Shown in pieces: positions 61,497-64,000 of a stretch of 64,000 nucleotides of DNA. The stretch comes from Betaproteobacteria bacterium. GTDB lineage: Bacteria; Pseudomonadota; Gammaproteobacteria; Burkholderiales; Ga0077523. The DNA is taken from contig JADJPK010000005.1 of NCBI GenBank assembly GCA_016713305.1, forward strand, positions 372,001-436,000. The letters are read 5' to 3'. The notes under the pieces are model-generated. The model worked only from the letters and a program-made list of their open reading frames with translations. It made no database searches and was not told the DNA's origin. A program made the translations under genes and the position numbers. Numbering within the stretch: the first letter of the stretch is position 1; each line of letters begins with the position of its first letter.

Positions 61497-63545
61497 AGCA
61501 CGCGAAGAGCGGAATGGGACCGCACTGGCCCGGCTGGCGGTCGTGTGTCGTGGCGCTTGCGCTGTGCGTGTCCCCCGCTTGGGGACGCGACCGCGTCGCG
61601 CTCAAGTTCGTCAACGCGGATCTGGACACGGTGGTGCGGGCGGTCGGCCAGTACACGGGCCGGACCTTCGTGATCGACCCCAGGGTGAAAGGCACGCTCA
61701 CGCTCAGCACGGAACGGTCGCTGTCTCGCGCGCAGGCGATGGCCGCCCTGACGGCCGCCTTGCGCTTGCAGGGCTTTGCATTGGTGGAGGCCGGAGGAGT
61801 GATGCGGGTCGTCCCCGAGGCCGATGCGAAGTTCCAGGGGGGCGTGTCGGAACCGGGCAGGTGCCGCCGACACCGGACGGTGACCAGCTCATCACCCAGG
61901 TGTTCAGGCTCCAGTACGAGACAGCCGCCAACGTGCTGCCGGTGGTGCGTCCGCTCGTGCCTGCGGGCAATCCCGTCACCGCCCACTCCGGCGGAAACGT
62001 GCTTGTCGTGACGGACTACGCCGAGAATCTGCGCCGCATCGAGAAGGTCATCGCCGCGATCGATGTGCCGCCGGCCCCCAACGTGGAGGTCGTGCCGCTC
62101 AAGCACGCCATTGCCACGGACGTGGCGGCCCTCATGTCCCGGTTGAACGAAGTCACCGCTCCGGCGACGGATCCGTTGCACAAGGTCACCGTCCTGGCAG
62201 ACCCTCTCACCAACAGCATCGTCGTTCAGTCCGGCAGTGCCGAGCGTACCCGCCAGCTGCGCAGCATGGTCGCGGGATTCGACACGCCGTCCATGCGGAG
62301 CAACGGCGTCTACGTGGTGCCCCTCAGGAATGCCGAGGCGGCAGTGCTCGCCAAGACGCTGTCCAGCATCCGCGTGCCGGATCCGGGCGCCGGAGGCGTG
62401 CGCGGTCCTCAGGCGGGGCTTTCGGGCGCGGCCGGACCGATTGCCGCCGTCGACTCCGGCGGCGGCACGACGGTCGTATCGGACAATGCCTCGAATTCAC
62501 TCATCATCACAGGCACGGAGAACGCCTACCGCACGTTGCGAGGCGTCATCGACCGCCTCGACGTCAGGCGGGCGCAGGTCTTCATCGAATGCCTCATCGT
62601 GGAAGTGTCCAGCGACCAGGCAGCCGAGTTCGGCATCCAGTGGCTGGGGGGGCTCGACAGGATCTCCGGCACGGGCGCCGCGCTCGCGGGCGGAACCAAC
62701 TTCGGCAATGCGACGCAGAACATCGTGAGCGGAGCCCGCAACCTGGGCGCGCTCGGCCCCGGCCTCAATATCGGCATCGTGAAGGGACAGGTCACGGTGC
62801 CGGGGCTGGGTGCCGTCACGAACCTCTCCGCGCTCGCCCGTGCGCTCGAATCGAACAGCAAGGCCAACATCCTGTCCACTCCCAACATCCTCACGCTGGA
62901 CAACGAGGAAGCGAAGATCGTCGTCGGGCAGAACGTACCGTTCATCACGGGCCAGTTCCTGAATCAGGCTTCGGCCGGGACGACCGTGAATCCGTTCCAG
63001 ACCATCGAGCGCCGGGACGTCGGGCTGACGCTCAAGGTGAAGCCCCAGATCAGCGAAGGGGGCACCGTGCGCCTCACGTTGTACCAGGAAGTGTCGAGCG
63101 TGCAGGACACCACGTCCGCGGCCGGCATCATCACGAACAAGCGCTCGCTCGACACCAGCGTGGTCGTGGACGACGGCAACATCGTGGTACTCGGGGACTG
63201 GTCCGCGATCAGCTCGACAGCACCGTGCAGAAAGTGCCGGGCCTGGGCGACATACCGTGGCTGGGCGCGCTCTTCCGCTACGACACGCGGCGGTTGCAGA
63301 AGACCAATCTCATGCTCTTCATGCGCCCCTATGTCATCCGCGACGAAAGCGGATCCCGCGTGTTGACCGTCGACCGCTACGACTACATGCAGAAGGCCCA
63401 GCAATCGACGACACCGACATCGCGGCACTTCGCGCTGCCCACGCTGGAGGGGCCGGTCGTGCCTGGCCTTCCTGCTCCGACCGCGGCCAGGCCTTCGGCT
63501 CCTTCGGACAGGCCGGCTGCACCCCCCTCGGAGGCCCCGAGATGA
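61493..63545 (+). CDS. gspD: GspD, outer-membrane secretin, with two frameshifts
   Basis: GTG 61493 overlaps the gspN stop. A signal (SCVVALALCVSPAWG) is followed by N0 (LKFVNADLDTVVRAVGQYTG), N1-N3 (LITQVFRLQYETAANVLPVV; ALMSRLNEVTAP-like repeats) and the secretin core (VPGLGAVTNLSALARALESN; ILSTPNILTLDNEEAKIVVG; VPGLGDIPWLGALFRYD). Homology jumps frame at the G run 61837-61842 and again at the G run 63193-63196. One added G at each restores about 684 residues to the TGA at 63543. The C-terminal tail is Pro/Ala-rich. Confidence 0.93.
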
Positions 63546-64000
63546 CGATGGCGATCCCGTTCGGTTTCGCCCGCTCGCAACGCGTGCTCGCGGCCGGGGA
63601 AGACGCGGGGAGGCTGGTTCTATGGGTGACCGAAGCCACTCCGCTTGCGGCGATCGCGGAAGTCCGCCGCTCCCTCCAGAGGTCGGTGCTGCCCGTGCTG
63701 GTGCCGGGGGAGCGTTTCGACGAGGCGCTTCAGGCGGCCTACCGCGAGGGACAGGGCGAGGCAGCGGCGATCGTGGGAGCGCTCGAAGGCGATGCGGACC
63801 TGGAGCGTCTCATGCAGGACATCCCGGAGATCCAGGACATCCTGGAGGCAAGAGACGACGCTCCGGTCATCCGCATGCTGAATGCACTCTTCTCCCAGGC
63901 GCTGCGGGACGGGGCCTCCGACATTCACATCGAACCGTACGAAAGCAGCTCGGTCGTGCGGTACCGCGTGGACGGGATACTCCGGGATATCGTGCATCCG
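63542..64000 (+). CDS. gspE: GspE, type II secretion ATPase, cut by the window end
   Basis: ATG 63542 overlaps the gspD stop and the frame runs to the window edge without a stop. The first 153 residues have the GspE N1/N2 region (LMQDIPEIQDILEARDDAPV) and the start of the ATPase core ALRDGASDIHIEPYESSSVV with YRVDGILRDIVHP. It is the hexameric motor, recruited by GspL. No Walker motif is reached. gspF should follow outside the window. Confidence 0.95.
   Translation, partial: MTMAIPFGFARSQRVLAAGEDAGRLVLWVTEATPLAAIAEVRRSLQRSVLPVLVPGERFDEALQAAYREGQGEAAAIVGALEGDADLERLMQDIPEIQDILEARDDAPVIRMLNALFSQALRDGASDIHIEPYESSSVVRYRVDGILRDIVHP

Noticed and set aside
61493..63545. Programmed ribosomal frameshifting in gspD (and the other split genes).
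   Set aside because: There is no slippery heptamer with a following structure at each site, and the sites share only plain homopolymers across unrelated genes, so error or mutation is simpler.

Overview
The window is GC-rich, densely coded DNA from a proteobacterium, most likely a betaproteobacterium. Supporting evidence is the petABC-sspA-sspB run, the cutA/dsbD/tlpA/aroQ/accB/accC/prmA/DUF3426/tpx neighbourhood, soxXYZA, sigma-54 type IV pilins and a gspC-to-gspN type II secretion locus. I cannot name the genus.

Layout. (1) Positions 1-6258 hold part of an integrated island abutting the 3' end of a tRNA-Thr(TGT) gene. It carries a tightly overlapping operon on the + strand (AlpA-like regulator, primase-helicase, small phage-type genes) and a converging - strand pair, a HipA-like kinase plus a HIRAN-domain protein. 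(2) 6.3-10.0 kb: stringent starvation proteins SspA/SspB and cytochrome bc1 (petABC), all on the - strand. (3) 10.4-17.3 kb: an OsmC-like protein, Coq7, a TusA-like protein, a Ser/Thr kinase with a C-terminal cyclic-nucleotide-binding domain, a BepA-like metalloprotease, MoaC and soxXYZA. (4) 17.5-28.4 kb: five large TPR-glycosyltransferases (four SPINDLY/OGT-type, one ADP-heptose-transferase-like). (5) 28.5-30.3 kb: two near-identical pilA genes, each with its own sigma-54 promoter and followed by the same hairpin terminator, with a methyltransferase gene between them. (6) 30.5-42.0 kb: a - strand signalling region: GAF/HD-GYP protein, GAF/GspE-type ATPase, metallo-beta-lactamase-fold phosphodiesterase-like protein, CHASE2 adenylate cyclase, FHA protein, PP2C phosphatase and CHASE2-Ser/Thr kinase. 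(7) 42.2-50.1 kb: housekeeping genes (DUF1330, tpx, DUF3426, prmA, accC, accB, aroQ, tlpA-like, a stand-alone DsbD alpha domain, cutA, an SDR). (8) 50.2-55.6 kb: a ferredoxin-type reductase, an outer-membrane beta-barrel and a large four-CxxCH lipoprotein with Ig/PKD-like repeats. (9) 55.6 kb to the end: type II secretion genes, gspC divergent from gspG-H-I-J-K-L-M-N-D-E (gspE cut by the window edge).

How the parts may work together. Regions 4-6 read as a surface-pilus and signalling district: pilins, possible O-glycosylation enzymes, a second-messenger phosphodiesterase, a cyclase and a kinase/phosphatase/FHA set. The kinase at 11.8-13.1 kb has the only cyclic-nucleotide-binding domain I see, so it is a plausible reader of the cyclase signal. 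Regions 8-9 place a probable surface multi-heme lipoprotein next to an export machine.

A caveat for every reader: I find thirteen places where a gene continues cleanly in another frame after a single-base indel, twelve of them in a short homopolymer and most of those a missing C or G. They affect the AlpA-like gene, the primase, the TubC-like gene, the small gene at 4214, the HIRAN gene, the HipA-like gene (two), sspB, prmA, the tlpA-like gene, gspL and gspD (two). Many may be read or assembly errors, but seven of the thirteen lie in the 6.2-kb island, so real decay there is possible. The coordinates below give the whole reconstructed gene in each case.
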